DNA of 64,000 bases from Verrucomicrobiales bacterium (GTDB lineage: Bacteria; Verrucomicrobiota; Verrucomicrobiia; Limisphaerales; CAIMTB01). Shown in pieces: positions 9,612 through 19,389 of the stretch. The notes beneath the pieces were generated by a model. That model saw only the letters and a program-made list of their open reading frames with translations. It was not told the origin of the DNA and did no database searches. The position numbers and the translations under genes were made by a program. The stretch lies in contig JAEUHG010000033.1 of the NCBI GenBank assembly GCA_016795425.1, positions 1 through 64,000 on the forward strand, given 5' to 3'. Each line of letters begins with the position of its first letter. The first letter of the stretch is position 1.

Positions 9612-10811
9612 CTAGCACCCCGCGTCGTCAATCACGGGTTGGCGCAAGGCATCGAGGCTCATGGGACGGCCTCCCAGACACGCATCATAGATTTTCTCAA
9701 GGCGCCGCGCCGCGGTCGGCGCCGCGAAGAGCCGCTGCACCCGCTCACGACCTGCCCGACCGAGACGCTCGCGGTCGGCGGTGGATAAATCGAGTACACC
9801 GGCAAGGGACCGCTGTAGCCCTTCCTGGTCTCCCACGGGAACGAGTCGGCCGGTAACACCGTCCTGAATGATGGCGGCGGGACCCACCGACGCGAAGGCA
9901 ACCACCGGTTTCTCCAACGCCTGGCTTTCAGCGACGATGAGTCCGAAATCTTCGTCGAGCGCGGGATGAACCATCACTTCGCAGCCATCGACCAGGCCGT
10001 GCAGATCGGCATCGGGCACGAAGCCAGGGAAGTGGGCGCGGTCGGCGATGCCCAATTGGTTGGCCAGGGCCTTGAGTTGATCAAGGTAGTCCTCCTCCAT
10101 CCCGAACAACGCGCCACCGATGATGATGACATGCACGTCGCGTTGGGACGCGGGGAGGGCGGCCGTGGCACGCAGGAGGTATTCGTGCCCCTTGTAGCGT
10201 TGAAGTCGCGAGGCCATGCCAACCCACCGCCCCGCGACGGGCAGTCCGTATTTTGAAGCCAGGGCGGAGCGCGGCGTCCGGTCTTGCAGTCGGTCGAGGT
10301 CGACGGGCGGCCAAATCAGGTTCACGGGGAACCGGCGGGCGGCGTACCAGTCGGCGGTTCGCGGACAATTGGCGGTCACGCTGGCGACCGGGATGCGCAA
10401 ATTGACGCGTGTGCTGACGCCGTCGACTTCAGGGCAATGAACCGACCAGACAGCGGGGACCCCTGCGAATCGCGCCGCCAAGCCGCCATAGGTGTGGCCG
10501 CGAAACGCGTTGCTGTGAATCAGCCGGACTCCATGCCGACGCACCAAGCCGCGGATCTGGAGAATCGATCGGGCGACCGCAGCGAGATTGCGCATGCGAT
10601 GTCGCTGCAGGACAAAGGTTTCGATATCCGCGTCCTTCAGGTCGGTTTCAAACGCCCCTGGACGAAGCAAGACCACGGCAGGCGTGTAACGCCGGCGATC
10701 GAGGTGGCGCAGGAAGTTCAGCAGGTAAACCTCGGCGCCGCCTTTTTCGCCAACACACGATACCCATAGGACCTTCGAAGGCGCAGGAGCGGACGTCATC
10801 GACGGCGGCAT
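9612..10811 (-). CDS. Glycosyltransferase family 4 (GT-B fold)
   Basis: About 399 residues from the ATG at 10811; a second ATG at 10799 is equally possible and neither has a clear ribosome site. The N-terminal half starts KVLWVSCVGEKGGAEVYLLNFL, the acceptor-domain pattern of GT4 enzymes. The donor-binding motif DEDFGLIVAES lies near residues 284-294 and is followed by a typical C-terminal helix region. It probably adds a sugar from a nucleotide donor during exopolysaccharide or envelope glycan assembly. It is read from the same strand as the sugar dehydrogenase behind it and converges on the YdjC gene. Acceptor and donor cannot be deduced. Confidence 0.88.
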   Translation of the reverse strand: MPPSMTSAPAPSKVLWVSCVGEKGGAEVYLLNFLRHLDRRRYTPAVVLLRPGAFETDLKDADIETFVLQRHRMRNLAAVARSILQIRGLVRRHGVRLIHSNAFRGHTYGGLAARFAGVPAVWSVHCPEVDGVSTRVNLRIPVASVTANCPRTADWYAARRFPVNLIWPPVDLDRLQDRTPRSALASKYGLPVAGRWVGMASRLQRYKGHEYLLRATAALPASQRDVHVIIIGGALFGMEEDYLDQLKALANQLGIADRAHFPGFVPDADLHGLVDGCEVMVHPALDEDFGLIVAESQALEKPVVAFASVGPAAIIQDGVTGRLVPVGDQEGLQRSLAGVLDLSTADRERLGRAGRERVQRLFAAPTAARRLEKIYDACLGGRPMSLDALRQPVIDDAGC

Positions 10812-10873
10812 GCTGCGGCGGGATGCGGTCGAGGGCAATCCTGACGGCGGGGGAGCGCCGGTGGCGGGGGCGT

Positions 10874-12223
10874 TCAGTTCGGCACGAGTTTCCACACCAC
10901 GCCGGTGCGGTCGACGAGTCCGGTGCGTTGTGTGGTGAGAACATACAATTCGCCTTCGGCGTCTTCTCCGAATCCGACGACGTAGGCGCCGAGTTTGTGG
11001 TCCGGGTTCGACGCGACTTCGAGCGTTTCCATGGACCATGCGGATGCACCGCCTTGGTTGGGAGGTGAGGCGACAAAGAGGCGGCCATCGGGCACGGCCC
11101 ATTGGCGGCTCCAATCCGCAAAGATGTAGCGGCCATCCAGGTGGGGCAGGGCGCGTCCGCGGTAGACGTAGCCTCCCGTGACACTGATGCCACGGGCCTC
11201 CGGGTCTTGGGGGTGGGCGTTGAGGTTCTTATATTCGATAATGGGATCCAGGAAGGCGGCGCGATCGGCGGGCTGCATCGGGGCCGCCGCGTCGATCTTG
11301 TTCGGATTCTTCGGATCGAACGCGTGCCGGCCTTCGCGCTGATTCCATCCGAAGTTGCCGCCCTTGGTGATCCGGTTGATTTCCTCGTAGCGCGCCTGTC
11401 CGACGTCGGCGGCGAACAGTTCGTGACGGCCTCCACGGTCGAACGACATCCCCCACGGATTCCGAATGCCCCAGGCATAGATTTCAGGCTTGGCGCCGGG
11501 TTTTCCGACCAGGGGATTGTCGGCTGGAATCGCGTAGGGACGCGAGCTGCCGGGGCGATCGATATCGATGCGCAGGATCTTCCCGAGCAGGGTCGTGAGG
11601 TCCTGTCCGTTTCCGGTTGGGGCGCGGTCGTGACCCTCGTCATGGGCATTGCCGCCGTCGCCCATGCCCACATAGAGAAAACCGTCGGGACCGAAGGCCA
11701 TCCGACCACCGTTGTGATTGAAGTAGGGCTGATCGATCTCGAGGAGCAGTCTCTCGGACGAAGGGTCGACCTGGTGAAAATCGGGCGTGACAGTGAACTC
11801 GCAAATGCGGCTCGTGTGATCCCAGTTGGTGGGGCAGGAGGCGCGGAGTGGCGCACTGTAGTAGGCGTAGAGTTTGCGATTTTCGGCGAACCTGGGATGG
11901 AGCGCCAGCCCCAGAAGACCGCGCTCATCAAAACCCTGGTTCAGCTTCTGGATTCTGGGGCGCAGGTCGAGGAACGGTTCGGTCCGCCGGCTGCCCTTGC
12001 CATCGAGGACATGGATGACACCGATCTGATCGACGACGAGCAGACGCTGGGCATCGAGCGAGGTGACGACGAGCGGATTGACAAACCCGTCCGCGATCCG
12101 GCGCAGGGTTTGCCCCGCCGCCGCGGCGGTTGGTAGTGACACCAGTTGCAGGATCAAAGCCAGTGCTGCCGCCCGAGAAATGGTGCGGCAACTGATAAGG
12201 GCGCGGGAGAGGGGCGCGGGCAT
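10874..12223 (-). CDS. PQQ-dependent sugar dehydrogenase (GSDH family)
   Basis: About 449 residues from the ATG at 12223, which begins a signal peptide ending near LPTAAAAG; a longer in-frame start at 12268 adds no protein-like sequence. The six-bladed propeller motifs of soluble glucose/sorbosone dehydrogenases are clear: ERGLLGLALHPRF, YFNHNGGRMAFGPDGFLYVGMGDGG, and GIRNPWGMSFD. Members oxidise aldose sugars in the periplasm and pass electrons to a quinone or cytochrome. Other proteins of this fold do different jobs, so the substrate is uncertain. The gene diverges from the PotD-like gene across 99 bp. Confidence 0.88.
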   Translation of the reverse strand: MPAPLSRALISCRTISRAAALALILQLVSLPTAAAAGQTLRRIADGFVNPLVVTSLDAQRLLVVDQIGVIHVLDGKGSRRTEPFLDLRPRIQKLNQGFDERGLLGLALHPRFAENRKLYAYYSAPLRASCPTNWDHTSRICEFTVTPDFHQVDPSSERLLLEIDQPYFNHNGGRMAFGPDGFLYVGMGDGGNAHDEGHDRAPTGNGQDLTTLLGKILRIDIDRPGSSRPYAIPADNPLVGKPGAKPEIYAWGIRNPWGMSFDRGGRHELFAADVGQARYEEINRITKGGNFGWNQREGRHAFDPKNPNKIDAAAPMQPADRAAFLDPIIEYKNLNAHPQDPEARGISVTGGYVYRGRALPHLDGRYIFADWSRQWAVPDGRLFVASPPNQGGASAWSMETLEVASNPDHKLGAYVVGFGEDAEGELYVLTTQRTGLVDRTGVVWKLVPN

Positions 12224-12322
12224 TGGGGGCGAACCATAGGCGAGTGAGGCGATCTGACAAGGGGGCAACAGGTGTGGCCTGACTTGACCTGAGGCGGCAG
12301 TGGCCTAAACACGCGGGCGCGC

Positions 12323-13363
12323 ATGCGATGCCTGATATACCCTTTGTTGATCCTGGTCGGCGTGGTGACTACCGCTCCGCGTGCTTCCGCCGCGCAGGCC
12401 CTGCACGTCTTCATCTGGAGCGAGTACCTCGATCCCGAGGTGGTTCGGGAGTTCGAGCAAACCCGCAACGCCAAGCTGACGATCGATCTGTACGAGGACG
12501 CCGAGAGCATGGTGGCCAAGCTGCAGAACGGCGGGCTCGGCCTTTATGACATCGTCGTGCCCCCCGACCACATGGTGGCGTCGATGGTGAAACTCGGTCT
12601 GCTCAGCCCGTTGCGGCATGAGAACCTGCCCAATCTCAAGAACCTCGAGACCCGTTTTCGCGCTCCTCCTTTCGATCCCAAGAATGCCCATACGGTGGCG
12701 TACCAATGGGGAACGGTGGGCATCTACTTCCGAAAAGTGCCCGGCCAACAGGCGCCGGATTCCTGGGCGGCCATCTTTGATGCCAGGAACCAAAACGGCC
12801 CGTTCGTCTTGATCGACTCCATGAGGGACGCCATTGGCGCGGCCTTGAAGTTCCGCGGCCACAGCTTCAACGCCACCGATGCCACCTTGCTCAAGGAAGC
12901 CCGTGACCTGCTGATCGACGCCAAGAAACGTTCTGTGGCCATGGAGGGCAGCGTCGGCGGGCGCAATCGGGTGCTCGGCAAGACAGCGACGGCCGCCATG
13001 GTCTATAGCGGTGAGGCCGCGCGCGGCATGGCCGAAGACAGTGCGACGGGCTACGTCATACCCAAGGAGGGGAGTCAGATCTGGGTGGACAATCTGGCCG
13101 TGCCTGCGAAGGCCCCGCATCGGGATCTGGCGGAGCAATTCATCAATTTTCTGCTCGAGCCGAAGATCGGCGCGCGCATCTCCAATTTCACCCAGTTCGC
13201 GACCCCCAACCAGGCCGCCAGGGAGTTCATCAAGAAAGAAGACTTGTCGAATCCTGCCATCTATCCACCGGCGGATGTGTTGGCGAAACTGGAGTATCTG
13301 GAGGACGTGGGACCGAAAACGCGTCTCTTCGACCAGGTCTGGACCCAGGTCAAGGCCCGGTGA
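12323..13363 (+). CDS. PotD/PotF-like polyamine-binding periplasmic protein, orphan
   Basis: 346 residues with a signal peptide (MRCLIYPLLILVGVVTTA, ending near RASAA). The mature start LHVFIWSEYLDPEVVREFE and the segment YDIVVPPDHMVASMV match spermidine/putrescine substrate-binding proteins of the ABC type. No potA, potB or potC is in the window; the next genes, 21 bases downstream on the same strand, are the potassium transporter subunits ktrB and ktrA. Either it serves an ABC system elsewhere or it has another ligand or sensing role. Family assignment is firm, ligand is not. Confidence 0.85.
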   Translation: MRCLIYPLLILVGVVTTAPRASAAQALHVFIWSEYLDPEVVREFEQTRNAKLTIDLYEDAESMVAKLQNGGLGLYDIVVPPDHMVASMVKLGLLSPLRHENLPNLKNLETRFRAPPFDPKNAHTVAYQWGTVGIYFRKVPGQQAPDSWAAIFDARNQNGPFVLIDSMRDAIGAALKFRGHSFNATDATLLKEARDLLIDAKKRSVAMEGSVGGRNRVLGKTATAAMVYSGEAARGMAEDSATGYVIPKEGSQIWVDNLAVPAKAPHRDLAEQFINFLLEPKIGARISNFTQFATPNQAAREFIKKEDLSNPAIYPPADVLAKLEYLEDVGPKTRLFDQVWTQVKAR

Positions 13364-13384
13364 CCAGCCGGATGGAATCCCGAC

Positions 13385-14788
13385 ATGGGTGCCTCTGGTG
13401 ATACGGTCTTTCGTCGGCGCGCGGGTTCGGTGGCGACCGCGGGCCGGTTGGTGATCAGTTTTCTCGTTCTCATCGCGGTCGGCTCGGTGCTCTTGCTGCT
13501 GCCGGCGGCGCGTCAACCTGGGGTTCCAGCCATTGCCTGGCTGGACGCCGTCTTCGTGGCCACTTCCGCGGCCTGCGTCACTGGACTCTCGACGGTCAAT
13601 GTGGGGGCGACGTTTTCGGGGTTCGGCCAGGCGGTGATTCTCGGGCTGATTCAGTTGGGGGGCCTGGGAATCACCACGGCGGGTACGCTCTTTTTATTGG
13701 TACGCCGCGGGGCCGGTTCGTTGGCGAGCGAGGACTTCATTGCGGCGAACGTAGGGCGCCTTCGCGATGCGCGGCCGGTGGATGTCTTCATCTACTCCTG
13801 CTTCGTGGTGTTGACGATCGAATGGATGGGCACGGTGGCATTGACGTATCTGATCATGGAACATCATCCATCGGCGTCGTTTTCCCAGGCACTATGGGAG
13901 GCGGCGTTCCACAGCGTCAGCGCGTTCTGCAACGCGGGTTTTTCAACGTACGAGAACGGACTGATTGCGTGGCGCGACGATTGGCGGGCACTGGGGGTCA
14001 CCAGTGTCCTGGTCATCGCCGGCGGCATCGGCCTGCTGACCCTCGTGAACTTTCGCTACTACTATCCCTGGCGTCGGGACCGGCGACGGCGCGGGCGGTT
14101 GACGCTGCAGACGCGGCTATGCCTGTACGTGTCCCTGATTTTGCTGGGCCTGGGGACCTTGTTTACGTGGATCAATGAGTGGGATCATACCGGCAAAGAA
14201 GCGCATGGCTGGCAGGGGTTGTTGTGGGCGTTCGTCCATTCCACCATGACCCGAACGGCGGGGTTTAACGTGGTGGACCTCGCGGAGATGGCGCCTGAGA
14301 CCCTACTGGGATCCCTGGTTCTGATGTTCGTGGGCGGATCACCGGGCTCGATGGCGGGTGGGATCAAGGTGACAACCCTGGTCCTGCTGGGCGTCGTGGC
14401 ATGGTCGGCATTGAAGCGGCGGTCCGATCTGGTTCTTGGACGCAACACCATCGCGCCGGCGCAGGCCAACAACGCCGTCATGGTGGCGCTGCTCAGCGCC
14501 ATGGTGCTCATTGTCGGCATTGGATTGCTGATGAACGTCGAGGCCCATCGCCCGGCCGTTGAGACTCCGCTCCATTGGCTGGCATTGATCTTCGAGGCGA
14601 CCTCGGCGTTCGCGACCGTGGGCCTGTCGACGGGAATCACCGAGCTGCTGAGTCCGGCGGGAAAATCAATCGTGGCCATCCTGATGTTTGTGGGCCGCCT
14701 GGGTCCCTTGTGCCTGGCGATGCACCTGGCCCGGCCCGCTCAGCCCGCTCGAATCACATTTCCTCGCGACGATGTCGCGTCCGGTTAA
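13385..14788 (+). CDS. ktrB: Trk/Ktr-type potassium transporter, membrane subunit
   Basis: 467 residues with four repeated membrane-pore-membrane units. The four selectivity-loop sequences are visible: TSAACVTGLS, SVSAFCNAGFS, TMTRTAGFN and ATSAFATVGLS, each with the conserved glycine. The length and the lack of an extra N-terminal helix pair suit KtrB rather than TrkH. It carries K+ (often Na+-assisted) and needs the cytosolic RCK subunit encoded directly downstream. It starts 21 bases after the PotD-like gene, so the three genes probably form one operon. Confidence 0.93.
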   Translation: MGASGDTVFRRRAGSVATAGRLVISFLVLIAVGSVLLLLPAARQPGVPAIAWLDAVFVATSAACVTGLSTVNVGATFSGFGQAVILGLIQLGGLGITTAGTLFLLVRRGAGSLASEDFIAANVGRLRDARPVDVFIYSCFVVLTIEWMGTVALTYLIMEHHPSASFSQALWEAAFHSVSAFCNAGFSTYENGLIAWRDDWRALGVTSVLVIAGGIGLLTLVNFRYYYPWRRDRRRRGRLTLQTRLCLYVSLILLGLGTLFTWINEWDHTGKEAHGWQGLLWAFVHSTMTRTAGFNVVDLAEMAPETLLGSLVLMFVGGSPGSMAGGIKVTTLVLLGVVAWSALKRRSDLVLGRNTIAPAQANNAVMVALLSAMVLIVGIGLLMNVEAHRPAVETPLHWLALIFEATSAFATVGLSTGITELLSPAGKSIVAILMFVGRLGPLCLAMHLARPAQPARITFPRDDVASG

Positions 14789-14797
14789 ACCTTGGTC

Positions 14798-15481
14798 ATG
14801 GCGCAGCGTTTCGTGATCCTTGGAGCGGGAAGGTTCGGTGTGCAATTGGCGGGCCGTCTCAGCGAACTCGGGTGTGACGTGGTCGTTTGCGACCGTGACC
14901 CGGATCTTATTCAAGACCTGGCGGAGCAGGGGTTTCGCGCCGCCCGGTTGGACGCCGATGATGCCGGTGACTTGAAGGCCGTGGGGGTATCCGACGCCGA
15001 CGCGGTCATCGTCGCGATTGGCGAAGACATGCAATCCAGCGTGCTGGCGACGATCACGCTGAAGGGCATGGGGATCGGCCGGGTGCTGGCCCGCGCAACC
15101 ACCGACAAACACGCTGAAATCCTGCGTCGACTGGGAGCCGATCGCGTGATCGCACCGGATCGGGAGGCCGCGCATCGTCTGGCCGAGGAACTCCACGCGG
15201 AGACCGCGGAACAGCGGCTCCCGTTTCACGGCGACTATCAACTGGCGCGCATCCGATTGAATGCCAAGCTCGCCGGCAAGATGGTGGCCGATGCGGAACT
15301 CGAGGAGCGCCACCACGTGACGCCCGTGCTCATCGTCCGCAAGCATCCCACCCGCGAACAGTTCGACGAATTCCTGCCCGGACGGAAAGAGACACTGATG
15401 CCCGGCGATCTGCTCTTCGTCGTCGGGCACAAAGATGAGGTGAACACCTTCGAGGAACGGTTCGGTTTCAGGGCCGAGTAA
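14798..15481 (+). CDS. ktrA: RCK-domain regulatory subunit of the Ktr potassium transporter
   Basis: 227 residues. I prefer the ATG at 14798, which places VILGAGRFG right at the N-terminus; a TTG at 14792 is in frame. Residues 1-135 are a Rossmann RCK_N domain (nucleotide loop GAGRFG, acidic residues CDRD at the end of strand two), and the rest is an RCK_C domain. It should bind nucleotides and gate KtrB on the inner face of the membrane. The gene follows ktrB by nine bases. It converges on the SNF2 gene, with 33 bases between the stops. Confidence 0.92.
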   Translation: MAQRFVILGAGRFGVQLAGRLSELGCDVVVCDRDPDLIQDLAEQGFRAARLDADDAGDLKAVGVSDADAVIVAIGEDMQSSVLATITLKGMGIGRVLARATTDKHAEILRRLGADRVIAPDREAAHRLAEELHAETAEQRLPFHGDYQLARIRLNAKLAGKMVADAELEERHHVTPVLIVRKHPTREQFDEFLPGRKETLMPGDLLFVVGHKDEVNTFEERFGFRAE

Positions 15482-15514
15482 GGGTGCGACGTGCCGCAAG
15501 GGCGGTCCGCCTCG

Positions 15515-18500
15515 TCACGACAACAACTCCTGGATCTCGTCCCAGGTCAGGGCTTCCGACAGCTGTTCCTCGCCGGAGATCAGGCCCCGGATGATGTCGC
15601 GCTTGCGTTGCTGGAGGCTGAGGATCTTTTCCTCAACCGTTCCCCGGGTGATCAGCTTGTAGCTGGTCACCACGCGAGTCTGGCCAATGCGGTGCGCGCG
15701 ATCGGAGGCCTGATCTTCCACCGCGGGGTTCCACCAGGGATCAAAGTGAATGACCGTGTCGGCGGCCGTCAGGTTGAGGCCCACGCCACCGGCCTTCAGG
15801 CTGATCAGGAACACCGGGATCTCAGGATCATCCTGGAAGGAGGCCACCGCGGCCGCTCGGTCGCGCGTCGACCCATCAAGGTAGGCGTATGGTAGCTCCG
15901 ACCGTTCGAGGTGTTCCTTGAGCAAGGAGAGCATGCCGGTGAACTGGCTGAAGACGAGGACGCGATGTCCGCCGTCGACGACTTCTTCGATCAACTCGGC
16001 GAACGCAGCAACCTTGCCGCTGGACTCGGCCGATGCGCGCTTGGAGGGTTCGCGTACGGTCACCGTCGGGCCTTCGTGAGGGGCGCTCGGTTCCGTGCCT
16101 TCGACGTCGGGATCCGTCGCCTCCAACTTCAGCAGACGCAGGTCACAGCAGACTTGGCGGAGTCGCAGCAGGGCGGTGAGCACCAGCATGCGACTCTTGG
16201 CCAGACCTTGAGCGCCGACCGCCTCGGTGACTTTGCGTCGGGTGCTCTCCAGCAGTTGCTGGTAGATGGCGCCTTGGGAATCCGTGAGGTCGCACCAAAC
16301 GACCTGATCAATGCGCGGAGGCAGTTCGGGGGCGACGTCGCGTTTGAGTCGGCGCAGGAGGAACGGACGGATCCGTCGCGCCAAACGGGCCTGGGTCGCC
16401 TCGCATTTCTCGCGGGTGATGGGAATCTCGTAGCGATCGCGGAATTCCTGCGCCGAACCGAGATAACCCGGCATGAGAAAGTCGAAGATGCTCCAGAGAT
16501 CGAGCACCGAGTTCTCCATCGGTGTTCCCGTGAGCACGACGCGGTTCCGCGACCGGATGGCCTTCACCGCCTGAGCGTTCTGCGTTTGGCGGTTCTTGAT
16601 GTGTTGGGCTTCGTCGAGGATGACGGTGTCGAATTCGATGTCCCGGTACCACGCCATGTCCCGTCGGACCAAAGCGTAGCTGGTCACCACCAAGTCGCAG
16701 TCGCGCAAGCGCGGGACGTGGCTCTTGCGATTGGGGCCGTGCATCGCCAGGGCGCGCAGTTCGGGGGTGAACCTGGCCGCTTCGGCGATCCAGTTGGAAA
16801 CGAGCGAGGTCGGGCAAACCACCAGCGCGATCGGACGTTGCGGTTCACTTGAGTCCGCGGTGTTCGACGACGTTTCCCTCGCCAGCGTGGAAAGGTGGGC
16901 GAGGGTTTGCAGGGTCTTCCCCAAACCCATTTCGTCGGCGAGAATCCCGCCGAATTCGTTTCGACGCAGGAATCCGAGCCACGCCACACCCTGCCTTTGG
17001 TACGGACGCAGCACGGTCTCCAAAGGTCCGAGGGGCGGGCAGGTGAGGTCGACTTCGCCGGTTTGTTGGCGGGTCCGTTGGCGCCAGGACTCCGGGGCGG
17101 ACAAGGGAGTGCCGTTGCGGCGAAGCGAGGTCTCGAGAAACCCGGCCTGGGCCTGCGACATGCGGTAGGCGCCGTCCGCCTGGTTCGGCGCGCAATCGAC
17201 CAGGATCTCCTCGAGTTCCTCCACGGCTCCCGTGTCGATCAGGGCGATGCGTCCGTTGGGCAGTCGGGTATGGGACTGCCCGCCGCGCAGCAGGCGTTGG
17301 ATCTCCGATGCGGGCAGGGAGATGCCGGCCGAGGTGGCGTAGGTGACCCGCAGGTCGAACCATTGTTCGCCCGACGGTGTTACCGCGAGCTGCGGTTCGA
17401 TGCGCTCGAGATTCTGTCGAGTCGATCGATCCAGGCGCTCTTCGAGGGTCACGTTCCATTCACGCTCGAGGCGCGCAAATTCGCGGGCGAAGAACGTCAG
17501 GACTTGGTTTTGCCCGTGAAGGTTGTAACGGCCCTGGTCATCCGGGCCGGTGAAGCCATGACGCCGCAAGCGCTCCAACGCCGACTGCTCCGCCACGAGA
17601 TCGCGAGTGGCGTATCGTTTGGGATGGGCCGGATCGGGAAGCCAGTGGGCTTCGTCCGTGGAGGAGACGCCGATCGTCATGACCCGGGACCCGTACGTGC
17701 ATTGCAGGAGGGCCGAAAGCGTTGCCAGGCCGCCGGCGAGATGAAGCTGAAACGTCGGCGGGCGCGGCGAGAAATCGAAGTCCGCGACGGAAAAATCCTT
17801 CTCCAGATCGGCGTCCCGTTCGAGTTGGGGCAGGAGGCTGCTGACAAAGGCTGGGACCTGGAGTCGGTTCCATTTCATCGGACCCGCCAGGACCGGCAGG
17901 CATTCCGTGGGCAGGCCCAACCGCCGGATGTTCGGGCCTTCGATGACCCAGCATTTGTCTCCCGGAACCACCGCCGGCGGTTTGGCAAGGGCGCGGCATT
18001 GAAGGGTGATTTCGCCGTTCGTTTCGATCCGGGCTCGCAGTGGCGTGCGCCAGGGCTGGTCGGAAATGGAAACGTTTCGGGTTTTCGCCAGGGTGACCCG
18101 TGGGTGGTCGACCATCCCGGAGAGCAGGGTGGCGAATTCCGCGGTGCTGACCTGGAGCATGGCGGGCGTGTCCCCCCCGGCGAGGGCTTCGGCGGCGTCC
18201 AGAAGTCGCGTGTCCGCGGCGTCGAGTTCGACGGGCCGATCCACGGGAACCGATGACAGCGGCACCCGGCCTTTGGCGGTCTGAGCTTCAAAGAAGACCG
18301 TTCCTTTTCCCCGCACGATGCCATCGGCGAAGTTCGGCGGGAGCACCACGTGCAGGGTGATCGATTCGGCCGGGGTTCCAGCTTCGGCGCGGCGGAGGCG
18401 GCGGACGGGCCTGGTTTTCGCCGGGACGGGCGTGACCGGGGTGAGACCAGGTCGCGGCGATGCGGACCCCGGTGCGCCTGAGGGACTGGGAGTGGTTCCC

Positions 18501-18784
18501 CCCGGTTTCAGGGCGTGGAGTCCGATGGCGATCGAGTGGGCGCAGAGTGTGCCCCATTCGCGGGATTCCCGACAGGGACAGAGATTCTCGGCGTCGTTCT
18601 CGCGGCGGATCACCAGGCCCGCCCGTACGCTGTTGTTCTCCGTTTTGACGACGCCCTTGAGCACCGGCGGCGTCCAATTCGAACTTAGCACCCGCTGATC
18701 GGCGACGAGGGCGCGGGCGCGCTTGATCACCTCCCAACCGGCCAGGTCAGCGAGGAGCTTTTCAGACAGGATCACGTCAGGCAT
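15515..18784 (-). CDS. SWI2/SNF2-family helicase with N-terminal SWIM zinc finger
   Basis: About 1089 residues from the ATG at 18784; the longer frame to 18919 has an arginine-rich, non-protein-like extension. A SWIM-type finger (CPCRESREWGTLCAH) lies near residues 65-85. The ATPase core has Walker A DEMGLGKT near 615, DEAQH near 721, and the C-terminal lobe motif DRAHRIGQ near 1028. Such bacterial Rad54/HepA-like proteins move along double-stranded DNA and remodel bound proteins such as RNA polymerase; a defence or repair role is also possible. No nuclease or methylase gene is adjacent, so I do not assign it to a defence system. Confidence 0.9.
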   Translation of the reverse strand: MPDVILSEKLLADLAGWEVIKRARALVADQRVLSSNWTPPVLKGVVKTENNSVRAGLVIRRENDAENLCPCRESREWGTLCAHSIAIGLHALKPGGTTPSPSGAPGSASPRPGLTPVTPVPAKTRPVRRLRRAEAGTPAESITLHVVLPPNFADGIVRGKGTVFFEAQTAKGRVPLSSVPVDRPVELDAADTRLLDAAEALAGGDTPAMLQVSTAEFATLLSGMVDHPRVTLAKTRNVSISDQPWRTPLRARIETNGEITLQCRALAKPPAVVPGDKCWVIEGPNIRRLGLPTECLPVLAGPMKWNRLQVPAFVSSLLPQLERDADLEKDFSVADFDFSPRPPTFQLHLAGGLATLSALLQCTYGSRVMTIGVSSTDEAHWLPDPAHPKRYATRDLVAEQSALERLRRHGFTGPDDQGRYNLHGQNQVLTFFAREFARLEREWNVTLEERLDRSTRQNLERIEPQLAVTPSGEQWFDLRVTYATSAGISLPASEIQRLLRGGQSHTRLPNGRIALIDTGAVEELEEILVDCAPNQADGAYRMSQAQAGFLETSLRRNGTPLSAPESWRQRTRQQTGEVDLTCPPLGPLETVLRPYQRQGVAWLGFLRRNEFGGILADEMGLGKTLQTLAHLSTLARETSSNTADSSEPQRPIALVVCPTSLVSNWIAEAARFTPELRALAMHGPNRKSHVPRLRDCDLVVTSYALVRRDMAWYRDIEFDTVILDEAQHIKNRQTQNAQAVKAIRSRNRVVLTGTPMENSVLDLWSIFDFLMPGYLGSAQEFRDRYEIPITREKCEATQARLARRIRPFLLRRLKRDVAPELPPRIDQVVWCDLTDSQGAIYQQLLESTRRKVTEAVGAQGLAKSRMLVLTALLRLRQVCCDLRLLKLEATDPDVEGTEPSAPHEGPTVTVREPSKRASAESSGKVAAFAELIEEVVDGGHRVLVFSQFTGMLSLLKEHLERSELPYAYLDGSTRDRAAAVASFQDDPEIPVFLISLKAGGVGLNLTAADTVIHFDPWWNPAVEDQASDRAHRIGQTRVVTSYKLITRGTVEEKILSLQQRKRDIIRGLISGEEQLSEALTWDEIQELLS

Positions 18785-18974
18785 CCGTCCACTGAGTCTG
18801 GGGCGAAGCGGCGATCGGTCGCGACACCGAAAACGCGCCCCCTGCGCTTCCCGACAGGGCCTCCCTCGCGCCTTGCCGGGGCGGCGACGAAAACCATGAC
18901 CAGCCGAGCTTATTGCCAAGCAAGGGCTTTATAGGTTTTGGGGCCAAGGGGTCGTTTCTCCGAACCGTAGGACT

Positions 18975-19385
18975 CTAAGACTGGAACGGATTGATGAGCC
19001 TGACTCTAGCGGGGGCGAAATCGTGGGTGTCGCGCGTCGCGACGGTAAGATCATGAGCCAGAGCCGTGGCGGCGATCAGGCTGTCCTTGATCGGCATGGA
19101 ACGACCCCGACGCCGAAGATCGGCCATGAGAACCGCCCATCGGGACGCGGTGGCGCGATCGAAATCCAGGACCTCAAGGCGCTCCACTCCGGCGGCGAAC
19201 CATTGTTGTAGGCGCTTGCGGCGACTTCCGGCCGGCAGCAGCAGAATCCCGTACTCGATTTCGCCGAGAATCACCGGGCTGACCACCAGCTTGAGTTCCT
19301 GGGCGCGGAGCCAGGCGAGCACTCGCGGGTCGGGGTTCGGACGGGTGGGCTCGCTCAGGACATTGGCATCGACCAGATAGGTCAT
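18975..19385 (-). CDS. PIN-domain toxin (VapC-like)
   Basis: 136 residues. The acidic PIN active-site residues are in place: D6 in YLVDANVLSEP, E in LGEIEYG, D in MPIKDSLIAATAL, and D in ATRDTHDF. VapC proteins are Mg2+-dependent RNases that cleave tRNA or rRNA when not held by their antitoxin. The start lies four bases past the stop of the AbrB-type antitoxin gene, the usual antitoxin-first order. The target RNA cannot be inferred. Confidence 0.92.
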   Translation of the reverse strand: MTYLVDANVLSEPTRPNPDPRVLAWLRAQELKLVVSPVILGEIEYGILLLPAGSRRKRLQQWFAAGVERLEVLDFDRATASRWAVLMADLRRRGRSMPIKDSLIAATALAHDLTVATRDTHDFAPARVRLINPFQS

Positions 19386-19389
19386 TCGT

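Noticed and set aside
16895..18256. 453-residue plus-strand frame inside the helicase gene
   Set aside because: The minus strand shows an intact SNF2 protein with all motifs; the plus frame has no family-like text.
15515..18784. Helicase plus toxin-antitoxin pair as a defence island
   Set aside because: No nuclease, methylase, reverse transcriptase or other defence core gene is nearby, and the flanking genes are ordinary transport genes.
18905..18975. Promoter-like TATAAA box before the helicase gene on the minus strand
   Set aside because: No -35 element at a suitable distance, so I did not list it.
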